A stretch of 64,000 nucleotides of DNA, taken from NCBI GenBank assembly GCA_024516035.1, contig CM044964.1, positions 16,332,415 through 16,396,414 on the forward strand. Reading direction: 5' to 3'. This document shows positions 23,461 to 34,397 of this stretch, one piece after another. The translations under genes were made by a program, and so were the position numbers. The notes below the pieces were generated by a model, which saw only the letters and a program-made list of their open reading frames with translations, had not been told where the DNA came from and searched no databases. Within the stretch, counting starts at the first letter, position 1, and the number at the start of each line of letters is the position of its first letter. Source of the stretch: Bactericera cockerelli. Taxonomy: Eukaryota > Arthropoda > Insecta > Hemiptera > Triozidae.

Positions 23461-24561
23461 TATAGACGACACAAATAATATAATAATTAGACTACAATTT
23501 TCACGTCCAATTATTATATTTGTGTTCCAATATCTGAATATTATTATTATTTTAAATAATAGTTTGAGCATGTTTTTTTTATACCAAGAAACGATGAAAA
23601 TGCATCATTATTTTTTTTATTTTTTAAATAATTTTTGAATAAATTTCTGAAATAAAACGTTTCTGTTTTCTTTCATCTCAACATTTCCAAAGTACAACTT
23701 AATATATTTACTCAAATTAAAATGTATTAATTTTGTAAAGAATTTACTTTTTATTTATTCATTAACATTTTATTTTACCAATTGACAATTTTTCTAATGT
23801 GTTCTAAAAGTACCGTACACAGGTTTTATGTGATGTATTGAATTAGAACCAAACTTTAAAAAAAGAACAATTTTTTTTTTTTACAAATAAAAAACTTCGT
23901 CTATCTTGCTGTCGTCGGGGATAGACCCCATAATGCTGACGGCATTCCCTTTTTGTATCGCCAGACTCAATCGTCGAGTTGAAATATTTACCATGTACTA
24001 ATGCTTCATTAAGTATTTACATTTACCTACCTATATTGTTTTTTTGACACCCTATATAAATCTGCTTTTTAGTTTGTTGGAAAACTAAAAATCAGGTTTT
24101 AATTAAAATCATTTTCAAAAGTTAATTCATTTTGTATAGATATTATTCCTTTAAGTTATCTGTCATGGTAACACTGTTTTTCATTTTAATTACGTTTCCA
24201 CTACACAAGAACCAGCTGCGTTGTTCACGGCATTTCAGAATGATATCTATGTTATTTCTATGGTACAAATTTACAGTAATAATATTTTCATTTGATTTAT
24301 TATACAAGAACAACATGAGGGAATATTTTGTATGCGCGCCGGGTAATCTAGTCTCGTGTATGCAATGCGCTACATGTCTATAAATTAATACGAATTTATA
24401 TTATGTTCATTACTTATTTTTTTCTATGGTCGATTTTACCTTGGTTTATTTCTACATTTGTTTATGTTTTGTATTCTTATTTGTTTAAACAATTTATTAT
24501 TTTGCTTCTCATCTACGTCTTTCTGTCAATAAACATTTGTTTCATTTTCTTTATTTATCAG
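23461..24561. other. AT-rich sequence, probable intron
   Basis: No gene or repeat is supported. The 3' end (24400-24560) is T-rich and leads into a strong splice acceptor at 24561. Confidence 0.4.
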
Positions 24562-24633
24562 GACCCGAAGGGCATCAACTGTTGGAATTGACTCTAATGG
24601 GTCCCGCCACGATGACAATATTCCCTACCATCG
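24562..24633 (+). CDS. Candidate internal exon A of an unidentified host gene
   Basis: A 72-bp segment is bounded by a pyrimidine-rich acceptor (TTCTTTATTTATCAG|G) and a consensus donor (CATCG|GTAAGAC). Read one base in, it is open and encodes TRRASTVGIDSNGSRHDDNI followed by PYH, then two bases of a codon. It contains RRAS, a basophilic kinase consensus. Base composition is clearly GC-richer than its surroundings. The split codon CG+G (Arg) joins in frame to the segment at 36350. I do not recognise the protein family. The peptide is hydrophilic and looks like a linker or regulatory region. Confidence 0.55.
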
Positions 24634-26320
24634 GTAAGACTTGTCTGTTCAGCTGGGTTGGGTAGAGGCCCTTGGTCTCTCAATGTTGGTGCTTTGTTTG
24701 TGTCTTGTCTTTTTGTGGGTTCACCGGTCTCTTCCAGCTCTATGGATGTTATCTTCAACCCTTCATCATCTATGTGAACAACACTTCTTTCTCTGTATCT
24801 ATCTAATTAATTGTTTTCTTCGTCTTTCTAGCTCTTTCTACTCAATACGTCTGTCTTTTCTTCTGCTTATATTAAATGAACTGATATGATTGTTATCAAT
24901 TATTTTGATAACATGCTTTTTCTCTTTGCTTTTGTGTACGTTATCCATGTATAAACGCTTTTCTTTCACTAAATGTGCTGCTATTCTCAAATATATGTGC
25001 TATGACTTTTATCAATATGACTGCTTTTGTGTCTTGTCCACATTTTAAATGTATGTAAAAAAACTTCTCTTTCTCTGTACAAAATTCATGTATATGATTT
25101 TCATTAATTATAACATTTATAACTATTCTTCTTTCCCTATGCTTTTGTCTGTTAAATGTCTGTGTTTTATTCATATCCGTGAAGAACTTCAGCCAAACTG
25201 TAAATCAAATGATTATTTTTATGGGTTTTTAATGACATTATCTGAAAATCAACTTTTTTGTCCTTAATACGTATCTTTTCATCTATATTTTTTATAACAC
25301 TTCGTGTTTTGTTTTCTCTGCTCAATAATTATTTTTTTACCACTAATCTATTTGTGTATAAAAGTACTTCTTGTAATCTTTATTAAGTTTATCTGTGTAT
25401 TTTCTTAACTATCAAGATTATTTAAATTAATTTTTCCAACTGCCTATCTTTCCACTGTCTTTCTATTTCGCCCTCCCCAAGGTTTTCCATTTGTTTCCTT
25501 AAATTCCTCCACAATGTTTCCAGCTTCCATTGAATAATAAATTTCTCTCAAACTTGGATTGCACAATTTCCTTTGCCGTCCCACCATTTCCTGCTTTTCA
25601 TTTAAATGCTGTCAGATTCCTGTCTCTCTCTCTCTTTCGTTATATCTCTCTTCCTCTCTCACATTCATTATGTCCCTCCCTCCGTCTTCAATTTGTCTTT
25701 CTCAATGTGTTGTTCTCTGACAGTCTTTGTTTTACAAGCTCTGTCTTAAATATTTCGTCCTTGGGTCATTCTTTGGGGGCATTTCGTGGTTCTCCTTTGT
25801 GTGTTCCACTGTTTTCTTTCTTTCGATTTCAGCTATTTATGTCTGCTTTCATTTCCAGAATGACTTTAGGCTTCATCAGACGTGCTGACGTCATGACTGT
25901 TGCTACAACTATCTCTCTCTCTTTCTCTCTACCTCTTATTTTCCCTCTCTCAATTTCTATTTTCCCCGAATTCCGTTTCTTTCTCTTTCTCTCTCTCTCT
26001 CTCCCTCTCTCTCTCTCTCCCTCGCATGGTCCTCTCTCTTTTTTAATCTCGACCTCTGTCGGTCTCCTGCTCAGTAGTCTTGTTGATTAATTTCAATTTG
26101 GAAAACTTTATATAGGTCATAAAACATTTTCTTTTTTTCTCTCTCTAAATGCATACTTTCATTTTTATAGGGGAAAATTGAAGTTTGTATTCAAATTTCA
26201 AACAAGCTGTCATTTACAAAAAGATTATACAGATTTTCACAACACTCAACCACTATTTCCGCGAATTAGAGCTTACCCACACACAGGACAAACCTAGCCT
26301 CATATATGAATTATGTATGT
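24634..26320. other. T-rich then CT-rich intronic sequence
   Basis: Positions 24640-25500 are unusually T-rich with many hydrophobic short frames that I attribute to composition. Positions 25610-26060 are a CT-rich tract containing (TCTC)n runs. No gene is supported. Confidence 0.5.
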
Positions 26321-26326
26321 TAGTCA

Positions 26327-26540
26327 CACATGTTACTGAACCTTATGTTACTTACACATGTTACTGATCCTTATGTTACTTAAACATGCTGCTGACCCTT
26401 ATGTTACTTACACATGTCACTGAGCCTCATTTTACTTCATTATCGTACTGAGCATTATATTACTTACACATATTACCTATTTACTTATGTTACTTCCCCG
26501 TGTGCTACGTAGCTTTATGTTAGTTACACAGGCGTAAAAG
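26327..26540. repeat. 28-bp degenerate minisatellite, about 7 copies
   Basis: Units of the type CACATGTTACTGAACCTTAT + GTTACTTA repeat with a 28-bp period, clear in the first three copies and progressively diverged to about 26540. Confidence 0.75.
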
Positions 26541-26639
26541 AACATGTCATACCCTTACTGAGCACTCACCCTGTATATGTACATCCCTCGACCCGTCAGG
26601 GCCCCGTTGCTTGAAACTTTTGATGATGCTTCAGAATAT

Positions 26640-26901
26640 CAGAATCATTTTTCTCCTTCCTACTTCTCCTCCATCTCTCTACCAAATTCACTCTCTTCTA
26701 TCTTCCGTCTCTCTCCCATATTCCCTTTCTTCTCTCTCTTGCTTCTTCCATCTTTTTCCCAAATTCCTTTTCTCCTACTTTTTTCTCTCTTGATTCTTTC
26801 ATCTTTCTCTCACATTTATTTTCTTCTATATTCCTTCTTCCATCTCTCTCCCAAATTCTTCTTCTCTTATCTCTTAGGTTCTTTTGTCTCCCCCTCACTC
26901 T

Positions 26902-26948
<47 letters not shown>

Positions 26949-27045
26949 CTCTGTTAAAATCCTCGTCATTTTCTTTTTCTTCCTTATCATCTACTTCTTC
27001 CTCCTCCTCCTCTTTCTATCTTCTTCTTTTTATTTTGCAGAGAGA
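26640..27045. repeat. CT-rich tract with (TC)n microsatellite
   Basis: Pyrimidine-rich throughout, with an uninterrupted (TC)n run at about 26904-26943. Overlapping Ser/Leu-rich frames are compositional. Confidence 0.85.
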
Positions 27046-27329
27046 TTAACACTGATTAAAATTTAATCTATTTGAAGCACGTTAGGTTACGTAATGCAAC
27101 ATGAAAAACAATTAAGAACTGTGCATTAGCAAATAACCTGATAACATTCCGCAAAATTCTCGTACTTTTCCGCATGATCAAAGTTTAGTGCGTGCATAGC
27201 GTACTTTGGTTATTAAAAAGCTGGTAAATGTACGTTCCTTAATGTTCTTTTCTCACAATTATGTATAGTGTGTACAAAATAATAATACTCCAGTAATAAA
27301 AGACATAAAATCTGTAATAACAGTAAAAA

Positions 27330-27410
27330 AGCAATAAGGGTTGTGTGGAAGAGATTGCCTTAGACAATAACACCGCCCTTTAGTTAGGACATAATATGTG
27401 TGTATATCTG
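27330..27410 (+). repeat. LINE 3'-end-like fragment
   Basis: Reads AAGGGTTGTGTGGAAGAGAT, TGCCTTAGACAATAACACCG and TTTAGTTAGGACATAATATG, matching the minus-strand copy at 1375-1560. It abuts the left arm of the large palindrome. Confidence 0.5.
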
Positions 27411-27956
27411 TATCCCCCCAAAAACACCACTTCGTGGTAAAAAAAAGAAGAACGCCTCACTCAAAAGAATGATTATAATTAGCTAAAAATAAATGATATC
27501 AAATTGAGAACACCTTACCACCTTTCTTTCTATATCTCTGCACTCCTCTCTGAATTTATTCCTCTTATGTTTATCTTTCTTTATCCTTTCTAGGGGTCAT
27601 CCCAAACTTGATTTCTCTTTAAATTTACTTGTTGCACGGCAATAAAAAATGGCGGTCGGAGTATGAATTTTCTGACCTTATTTGATTTGAATCGAGAAAA
27701 TTACACCGCGACCGCCATTTTTTATTGCCGTGCAACAAGTAAATTTAAAGAGAAATCAAGTTTGGGATGACCCCTAGAAAGGATAAAGAAAGATAAACAT
27801 AAGAGGAATAAATTCAGAGAGGAGTGCAGAGATATAGAAAGAAAGGTGGTAAGGTGTTCTCAATTTGATATCATTTATTTTTAGCTAATTATAATCATTC
27901 TTTTGAGTGAGGCGTTCTTCTTTTTTTTACCACGAAGTGGTGTTTTTGGGGGGATA
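27411..27956. repeat. Perfect 248-bp-arm inverted repeat (50-bp spacer)
   Basis: The left arm 27411-27658 and right arm 27709-27956 are reverse complements over 248 bp with no mismatch that I can find. The 50-bp spacer is 27659-27708. The arm starts TATCCCCCCAAAAACACCAC and ends near the spacer with AAAAAATGGCGGTCG. No coding frame spans it. Possible natures are a very young foldback transposon, a hairpin-RNA locus feeding the siRNA pathway, or a read/assembly foldback artefact. Confidence 0.9.
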
Positions 27957-28500
27957 TCAGTTCTTTTTGTACGAAAATATAGGTTCATACACTACTGAAA
28001 CATTATGAGTAACAAAAGTAAATAAGCTGGGAAAATGTGAATGTACAATTAAGTTGTCTTTTTTTTAAGATATAGTTTTAGCAGTACGTATTTAATTTTT
28101 CTAAGGTCAATATGTATTTGGATCACAGATTTGGCCCCCTGAGTCCCTAAAGTGAGTAAATAATATATAAATTTGCAATGCAAGACCTTTTGATTCTATA
28201 CTCAACATGATTAGGTTTATCTTTCAATGCTAAATAGACCTCGGAGCCTCCTATGAGGGACACTAAAACATCTGGATTTACAAATGCCAAAGAAATTAAT
28301 TTGTAATCACCTTATCAAGGTGAGATAATGAGTTCTCTCCCGTTGACCTTTTCTTACCCGAATTCTCTCCGTCTTGTTGCAGGGGTCACCACGAGTATCT
28401 CTCCCGGAAATAAGACCATGCTTTTTTACATTAGGTATTTAAGAAAATGAAAACTATAAAATTATCATTTTTATATAAGAATCGGCCTTTTATAAGGAAA
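27957..28500. other. AT-rich non-coding sequence
   Basis: No gene is supported. The phrase CGGAAATAAGACCATG at 28407-28422 is the complement of a stretch at 22061-22076, probably remnants of one old repeat. Confidence 0.4.
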
Positions 28501-28514
28501 TCTTTTAAATCTCT

Positions 28515-28628
28515 AATGAAAGGCAATGCCTTCAGTGTATAGTAGAGTTAGGTAAAATACATAGAAGGCCATGCCTCAGGAATATAGTAGGGTTAGGAAA
28601 AATACATAGAAGGCAATGCCTCAGGTTT
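28515..28628. repeat. About 53-bp tandem repeat, 2.3 copies
   Basis: Repeats of GAAGGCAATGCCTCAG, then a GTATAGTAGGGTTAGG segment and AAAATACATA. Confidence 0.7.
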
Positions 28629-28689
28629 ATATCAATGATTCCTAGGTGTTTCGATTATAATTTTTATGCTAGGCCTAAACTATGTAGGT

Positions 28690-28925
28690 ATAAAATCAGG
28701 TAAAAATGCAAGCGACGCGACGGGAGACAATTTGGTGTTGATAAAACCATGAGCGGGAGAGAACTCGGTGGTGACGTTACTTATCAATACCTCACGAGGT
28801 ATGAGAGTACCCCGGACGTAATTGACAGAGAAAAAAAACATCCCTGAAGGGGATCGAACCCAAGTCATCGTGCGTACAAGCCTAGTATGCTACCCACTTG
28901 GCCAAAGTCACTACTTTGTCACAAC
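28690..28925 (-). repeat. Diverged SINE, family A
   Basis: The plus strand contains ACCTCACGAGGTATGAGAGT, a B-box complement GGGATCGAACCCAAGT and an A-box complement CCACTTGGCCAAAGTCAC. It matches the layout of the family A copy at 15827 in reverse. Confidence 0.65.
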
Positions 28926-29147
28926 TTTTAGTGAGTAGCATCGACATTATGAGAGCTAATTTATCATATTTTATCTCCATCCAACCATGATTGTCCAAAA
29001 TCAATCTCGTAATGCCGCCACAGGTCATTGCCCAATTCTGCAACTACTAAAATTTTCCTCGCGAGGGTAATGGGGTCGTCATGAAGATCAATTATAAAGA
29101 TCGGAAAAACAAAACAACGTTAAGCCCAAATTGAAAATATAGAGCTA

Positions 29148-29232
29148 AAAAATTTCGTCCCCGCCAGGATTCGAACCCATGCTGACTGGGTGGCAGGTCG
29201 AGCATGCTACCAATAGACAAAGTTATCTTCCA
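29148..29232 (-). repeat. tRNA-like SINE head
   Basis: The plus-strand CCCGCCAGGATTCGAACCCA is a B-box complement in the normal tRNA position, followed by GCATGCTACCAATAGACAAAG in the A-box region. It has no paired acceptor stem and is most likely an orphan SINE head. Confidence 0.5.
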
Positions 29233-30165
29233 AAGTAACGGACGGAAAATGAACTAAATTAATACTTGGAAACTTAAACATTAAAATTTTGCAGTGAGAG
29301 AGCGAGGTCATCTCGAAAAATACATACTGGCCAAGATCTGACCACTAAGCTAAGGATTCGAAGGTACCTACCCGCCAAAGAAAATGAAAAGGCCACCAGG
29401 TGCCACCCAGTGGACCGGATGAAGCAATAAAATCAATAAATTTGGTATCTGCTCAACAAGATCTTTCATTTGATACCACTTAAGATTAGTATTATCCTTC
29501 AATTCCCGATTTGGGCTCCCAAAACCCGAGGCCGCCCAAATGGGCCGCCCGCTTATAATTTAGAATTTTTTTTTGGTCCGGGCTCATCTCCATTATATCT
29601 TGATCACTTTAGACACCTCACTTAATCTTCAGTGCCAAGTTAAAGACACGAAGTCGGGTCTCAAAGGATCCGTATGAAAAAAAACAGAAAAAAAAAAAAA
29701 TTATGAATCTTTTCATGTCTTTCACGATTGTTGGGGGGTCTCGAAAATAGGGTTCCCGGTGGCCTAGGAAGTCAAACAAAGAGTCAAATCAACTTATTTT
29801 TCAACGTAGAGCCCATTTCTGCAATAAAAATCGCGATTTTTGAAATTCATGTTGCACTTTTCGCTGGCTGAAAGAACATGAAATGCATGGGAACTATGTT
29901 TTCCGTAACCTTACACTCTGCCGGGCTGTCTCTTTCTTTGTATAGGCGTTCTTCACACCTCGGCCGAGGTGTTTGATATATTTATCTATTTTTCCTTTTA
30001 TTGGTTATATTGTTTCCATTTTTCATTTTTTGTATTAATTATTTGTACTTTGTAATAATTATTTGTACATATGTGTTTTATATATCTAATAAGCTCATTT
30101 AAAAGCTCAACTTTAAAAAAAATGGACTTTTGGATAGTGCATGACGGTTTTACGCGATTAAACAT
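29233..30165. other. Non-coding sequence with duplicated palindromic block
   Basis: At 29929-29979 the sequence TGTATAGGCGTTCTTCACAC then CTCGGCCGAGGTGTTTGAT is shared with 31228-31280. No gene is supported. A (CA)n microsatellite follows at 30172-30200. Confidence 0.5.
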
Positions 30166-30171
30166 ACACAA

Positions 30172-30173
30172 TT

Positions 30174-30200
<27 letters not shown>
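30172..30200. repeat. (CA)n microsatellite
   Basis: Uninterrupted CA dinucleotide run. Confidence 0.9.
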
Positions 30201-30204
<4 letters not shown>

Positions 30205-30384
30205 AATCATTTTATAATATAAGATAAATAATTTAATAATAATAAAGATCAGGAAGAAGGTGGGAGGAAGACCTTTATATTTGAGGAATACTCATATAGA
30301 ACTACATACATATGTCTTGCTGGGGGACGTTATTCACATACGGTACCAGTGTTGTCAGGCCAAAAGACAATGACAAAAAATATT

Positions 30385-30745
30385 ATAGATCCAGCCTCCG
30401 CGCTCCGTGCCGTAACGGTTGTGACTACTGCCCATTGTCCAGAGATCCTGAGTTCGATCCCCGGTCGGAGCAAATTTTTCACACAGAAAATTCTGTTCCC
30501 TCCGTATATGTGAGGCTGGCATTTCCGGCCCTACCCAGGCTCGGTGAGGTTAATGTGTGTAGCTGGTATGATTCCCAGCGAATGGAGGGTAAAACCGTCC
30601 TAATCCAGGACGTTAAATAAAATAGGCTTTAGGAAGGGCATCCAGCCGTAAGAAATGTGCCAGAACCAACCAACCTCAACTACGAGGTTGAACAACTTCG
30701 GCCCTGCTCAAGCGGAATAAGACAGAGTAAAAGAAGAAGATTATA
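30385..30745 (+). repeat. tRNA-headed SINE with core domain, family E
   Basis: The head CCGTAACGGTTGTGACTACT is followed by a B-box GAGTTCGATCCCCGGTC. The central block GGCATTTCCGGCCCTACCCA...GGTGAGGTTAATGTG...GCGAATGGAGGGTAAAACC is also found in the 5S-headed SINEs. The tail contains TTAGGAAGGGCATCCAGCC, CAACCTCAACTACGAGGTTG and a terminal GAAGAAG repeat. A full second copy lies at 57586-57955 and a core fragment at 41600-41705. A 102-codon frame across it is not a gene. Confidence 0.85.
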
Positions 30746-31724
30746 TAGATAATGTTAGAGTGCCAAAACCACACAAACTCAACCATGAGAAAGAGGTTGA
30801 ATAGGGTCGACCCCAAGTAGGGTTTAAAAATGCAAAGTGAAGGAAGAAGATTGAGCCTCGGATAAACGAGGCCAGAGTTATATCAAATTCGAGCTTATCG
30901 GACTTTGCACTCCTTTTTACATCTACTACATAGTATGGTCAGATAAGGACCCCAGCGAGGAGTAGACAAAGATCGCCCGACGAGGTTCTGCCTTTAGTGA
31001 GTACCTACATAATAAATTGATGTTGTAAGTAAAGTAAAACAGGTAAAAGTGATACGAAGAAAGACATTTTTAAAAAAAGAAAAAGAAAAGACAGGATGGA
31101 ATATATAAAGTCAAACAAAGATCGAATCGTCCTCCAACAATCGATGGGTCAGATTTTGCCCATTGCTCTTCACCAGTCGAAGCTTTAGAATGGTTGAACT
31201 CAGAGGGAGATGAGTTCTGAAGAGAAAATATCTCTTTCTTTGTATAGGCGTTCTTCACACCTCGGCTGAGGTGTTTGATTGAACAGCGAATCACATCGCT
31301 ACTTAAAATATACTAGGTCATTTAAAGAAAAGAAACCACTCGAAATATCTAAAAAAAGTATCTATCATTTTTGCCCGGTTTAATAACGGAAAATGGTACA
31401 CCTGTTTTAACATATTTCAAAATTCAAATCCGTTCTCGAGATATTTTGAGTGCCTCCTTTTTTTATGTCCCTGTATTCAAGGAAAGGGAATAGAGGGAGA
31501 GAGAAGGGAGGGCGGGATTATCTTCCCCTCACTGGTACTGCTGGTAATGCACGCGGTAATGTGAAGAGCAAATAGACAAAGTTTGCGTCTGGTAGCTTTG
31601 TTTGTTTTAGATTTGCGTCGAGGAAGAGAACCAAGCGTGTGGAGGAGGCTTTTGAAATGGGGAGTGGAGGCCAATGAATAGAAATACGGAGGAAGATGCA
31701 TACGTTTCGAGATGGTTCGATTTT
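30746..31724. other. Non-coding sequence
   Basis: Positions 30760-30850 resemble a second degraded family E tail (AACCATGAGAAAGAGGTTGA, ACCCCAAGTAGGG). Positions 31228-31280 are the second copy of the CTCGGCTGAGGTGTTTGAT block. I see no gene. Confidence 0.45.
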
Positions 31725-31872
31725 ACTAAAAGTTTTTTCATATTAATCACTTTAGTGATGTCACAACTACTCAAACTCGCTTTACTATAAATCTTTGCGG
31801 AAACCGGGACTTGAACCACCGTCCTCCAAGTTACTTTCCTCTTTAGAGGAAAGTAACCACCAGGCGAGGTCA
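31725..31872 (-). repeat. Short SINE, family D
   Basis: The plus strand shows ATTAATCACTTTAGTGATGT, ACTCAAACTCGCTTTACTA and GGGACTTGAACCACCGTCC, the reverse complement of family D. Confidence 0.7.
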
Positions 31873-31884
31873 ATGCTTAAATTA

Positions 31885-32040
31885 TTTTCTACCACCTAAC
31901 CCGCTCAGAGTCTTGTTATTTTGTGGTCACAAACTCAAATTAATGAGGATAAATTCATGCACTGGGTGGGATTCGAACCAACGGATCCCTACGCTACCTG
32001 GATTACCGGACTACTACCAGATTAGTCAAAGACCTTTGAA
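31885..32040 (-). repeat. SINE, family C
   Basis: The plus strand shows GTGGTCACAAACTCAAATTA, TGGGATTCGAACCAACGG and CCAGATTAGTCAAAG, the reverse of the copy at 12873. Confidence 0.7.
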
Positions 32041-32054
32041 ATTAAGTTTTTTCT

Positions 32055-32200
32055 CTCTCTGTCTCTCTCAGAAGTTATTTTATTAGCTTAGGTGGTAGTC
32101 TAAGATTATTTATTGTAAAAAAATATATGAAAATTATCAATCTCTCTCTCTCTCTCTCTCTCTCTCCCGCTCTTTCTCTCTCTCTCTCTCTCTCTTTAGA
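32055..32200. repeat. (CT)n microsatellite cluster
   Basis: CT runs at 32051-32070 and 32141-32200 with minor interruptions. Confidence 0.85.
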
Positions 32201-32424
32201 GTACCGGGAACTGCATCAGCCTTAAGACTTCTCCATAATTATTATTATTATTCGGTGAAATGAGCAAACTTTGTGTCTGGGACTTCTGTTTATTTAGATT
32301 TGAATCGAGAGAAAAAATACGCGTGTAGAAGGGAAAACAATACTGGGGTACAGAGGGATACATTGAGATCTGTGGGGATGAGTTAGATACTTTCAGGTAG
32401 ATGAAATGTTCTTTAAGTAAATTA

Positions 32425-32660
32425 TGATCAGAGGATTAACTCTGGAAGGGTACAGACCAGTTTCTCGCTAGGGGACTATAAACAGAGAACGGACTAGCCA
32501 ACCCTAACAAGCCAGGCTAGCTTGCAGTTTTCAAAGGGTTTAATGGCTTATAAAGAAATATCCCAAGTTCTCACGTGATGGTTCATCGCACATAGAAATA
32601 TGTGGTTCAGGACGAGCCAGCTGTAGCCAAGCTGGTTGCAAGAACAACATAATTGTTATG
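32425..32660 (-). repeat. Dispersed repeat I, minus copy
   Basis: Blocks CTCGCTAGGGGACTATAAAC, GGACTAGCCAACCCTAACAA, ATGGTTCATCGCACATAGAA and GTAGCCAAGCTGGTTGCAAG occur here in the reverse order and strand of the stretch at 62645-63020. This indicates a repeat of at least 230 bp of unknown type. Confidence 0.6.
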
Positions 32661-32734
32661 TATAAGATATTTTCCTTCTGATTCTTAGATATTAGTATTG
32701 CGGAGATCGGAGTTACAGTCATCTATCAATTATG

Positions 32735-32945
32735 TATGGCTTTATTTGTGGTGAAGCACAAAGCCTCTTCACAATTTTTGTGGGTGGCGCAACATTACTA
32801 AGAGCCTCCTGTACTTTTCGAATTCTATTACATTAATTTCTTTTTACTCTGGTAATGCCGCCACTGATCGTTACTCATACAAGTAACTACTCATTTTTCC
32901 TCACGAGGTATGAGTGGACCCCGAACATCCAAGTACAGAGTCGAA
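32735..32945 (-). repeat. SINE, family A (body only)
   Basis: The plus strand reads TTGTGGTGAAGCACAAAGCC, ACAATTTTTGTGGGTGGCGC and CCTCACGAGGTATGAGTGG, the reverse complement of the family A body. The tRNA head is degraded beyond about 32945. Confidence 0.7.
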
Positions 32946-33069
32946 AAATTCCTGCCCTACTAGGATCAATACAGGATAAAGTCATAATATTTGAAGTCAA
33001 TACTAAATTGAAAGTTAGCCACTTCTCAATGTCTAAGTCACCAAAAGTTATTAATAGACTAAGGTTAAG

Positions 33070-33169
33070 NNNNNNNNNNNNNNNNNNNNNNNNNNNNNNN
33101 NNNNNNNNNNNNNNNNNNNNNNNNNNNNNNNNNNNNNNNNNNNNNNNNNNNNNNNNNNNNNNNNNNNNN
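33070..33169. other. Assembly gap of exactly 100 N, flanked by a 71-bp duplication
   Basis: The run of N is exactly 100 long, a conventional placeholder for a gap of unknown size. The 71 bases ending at 33069 and the 71 bases following the gap (33170-33240) are near-identical, both containing GAAAGTTAGCCACTTCTCAA and ending TAATAGACTAAGGTTAAG. Confidence 0.95.
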
Positions 33170-33239
33170 AATACTGAATTGAAAGTTAGCCACTTCTCAA
33201 TGTCTAAGTCCCCAAAAGTTATTAATAGACTAAGGTTAA

Positions 33240-33515
33240 GGTAGTCACTGTGGCAGAGCGAGTTAGCGCGCTAGGCATTGCACACATGGTGACCTGGGTT
33301 CGATTCCCAGCGGGGAGGATTTTTTCTGCTCTGTACTTGGATGTTCGGAGTCCACTCATACCTCGTGAGGAAAAATGAGTAGCTGCTTTAATGTGAAGCA
33401 GCGACCAGTGGCAGAATCTTAGGCAAAAAATAATACAAGATATTGTAAATTAAAGTGGTAAAGTCCTATGATTCTGCGCTACCCACTAAAATTGTGACAT
33501 AATAACACAAAGAAA
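33240..33515 (+). repeat. SINE, family A, tail variant
   Basis: Head and B box are nearly identical to the copy at 15827 (TGGCAGAGCGAGTTAGCGCG, GGTTCGATTCCCAGCGG). The 3' body diverges: it has GCAGCGACCAGTGGCAGAAT and ends GACATAATAACACAAAG instead of a CATA tail. Confidence 0.8.
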
Positions 33516-33739
33516 AAGCATTATTATTAAGGTACTACATAGATACATAGTTAGTTTGAAAAGTGTACTCATGATTGTGACGTTTAACAGAACTTGTGAA
33601 AGTTTTCAAGTACTTCAGGCTTTTCTGGAAAGTTGTTTTAAGAAACTGCAACTGATGTGGCGGAGTTTCAACTTTTGACAGGGAGAGGTCAATGATGAAA
33701 CTCAAACAAAATATTTGTTTTCCAGTAGTTATTCCTCCC

Positions 33740-33769
33740 TCCTTTTTTTCTCTCGCTCTCTTCATTTCT

Positions 33770-33834
<65 letters not shown>

Positions 33835-33858
33835 TCATTATTTTTCCCAATTTCTCTT

Positions 33859-33906
<48 letters not shown>

Positions 33907-33913
33907 TCCCTCT

Positions 33914-33956
<43 letters not shown>

Positions 33957-33960
33957 CTCT
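33740..33960. repeat. (TC)n / (CA)n compound microsatellite
   Basis: (TC)n at about 33773-33818, (CA)n to 33834, then (TC)n and (CCCTCT)n to 33950. Overlapping Ser/Leu frames are compositional. Confidence 0.9.
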
Positions 33961-34054
33961 CGGAATGCCAGCATCACGAATTCTTCACCTCGCTGGACGT
34001 TGCTTAACCATTCACATACCGTTTCCGCTTGGTCTCATGACTCACCGTCATCAT

Positions 34055-34135
34055 TCTCTTCTTTTTTCCCGGTTAGGTCTGGTAATCCAGAGGTCACGCG
34101 TTCGAAACCCAGCCGGGAGAGGACAAGTTATGCTT
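34055..34135 (+). repeat. SINE head fragment, family G
   Basis: GGTAATCCAGAGGTCACGCG, then TTCGAAACCCAGCCGGGA and GGACAAGTTATG match the heads at 12048 and 61288. Confidence 0.6.
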
Positions 34136-34137
34136 TT

Positions 34138-34397
34138 TTTTTAAGTGGGGTTTAACGTCGCTTTCAACTGCCATGGTCATATCACGACGGGGGTTTTACC
34201 CTCCATTCGCAGGAAACTCACAAACCTGCTACTCACATTGACCTCACCCAGCCTGAGTGGGGCCGGGAAAAGCCAGCGTCACGAGAATTAGAATTTGAAT
34301 GGTCACCCATCCAAGTCTTAACCTCGCTGGATGTCGCTTAACTTCGGTGTTCTGAAGGGAACCGGTGTATTCAACATGCCATCGACGCTGGCTACAA
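34138..34397 (-). repeat. 5S-rRNA-derived SINE with core domain, family F
   Basis: On the minus strand it begins with a 5S-like head (GCCAGCGTCGATGGCATGTT, ACCGAAGTTAAGCGACATCC, GACTTGGATGGGTGACCATT), which preserves the internal promoter region of 5S genes. It then runs into TTTTCCCGGCCCCACTCAGG, GGGTGAGGTCAATGTGAG and GCGAATGGAGGGTAAAACC, and ends GACGTTAAACCCCACTT plus an A-rich tail. A near-identical copy is at 55076-55345, with diverged copies elsewhere. This is a SINE3-type element, meaning a SINE with a 5S head. Confidence 0.88.

Noticed and set aside
24132..24591. Short hydrophobic membrane-protein genes
   Set aside because: The region is T-rich, so Phe/Leu/Ile frames are expected; there is no start context or family match.
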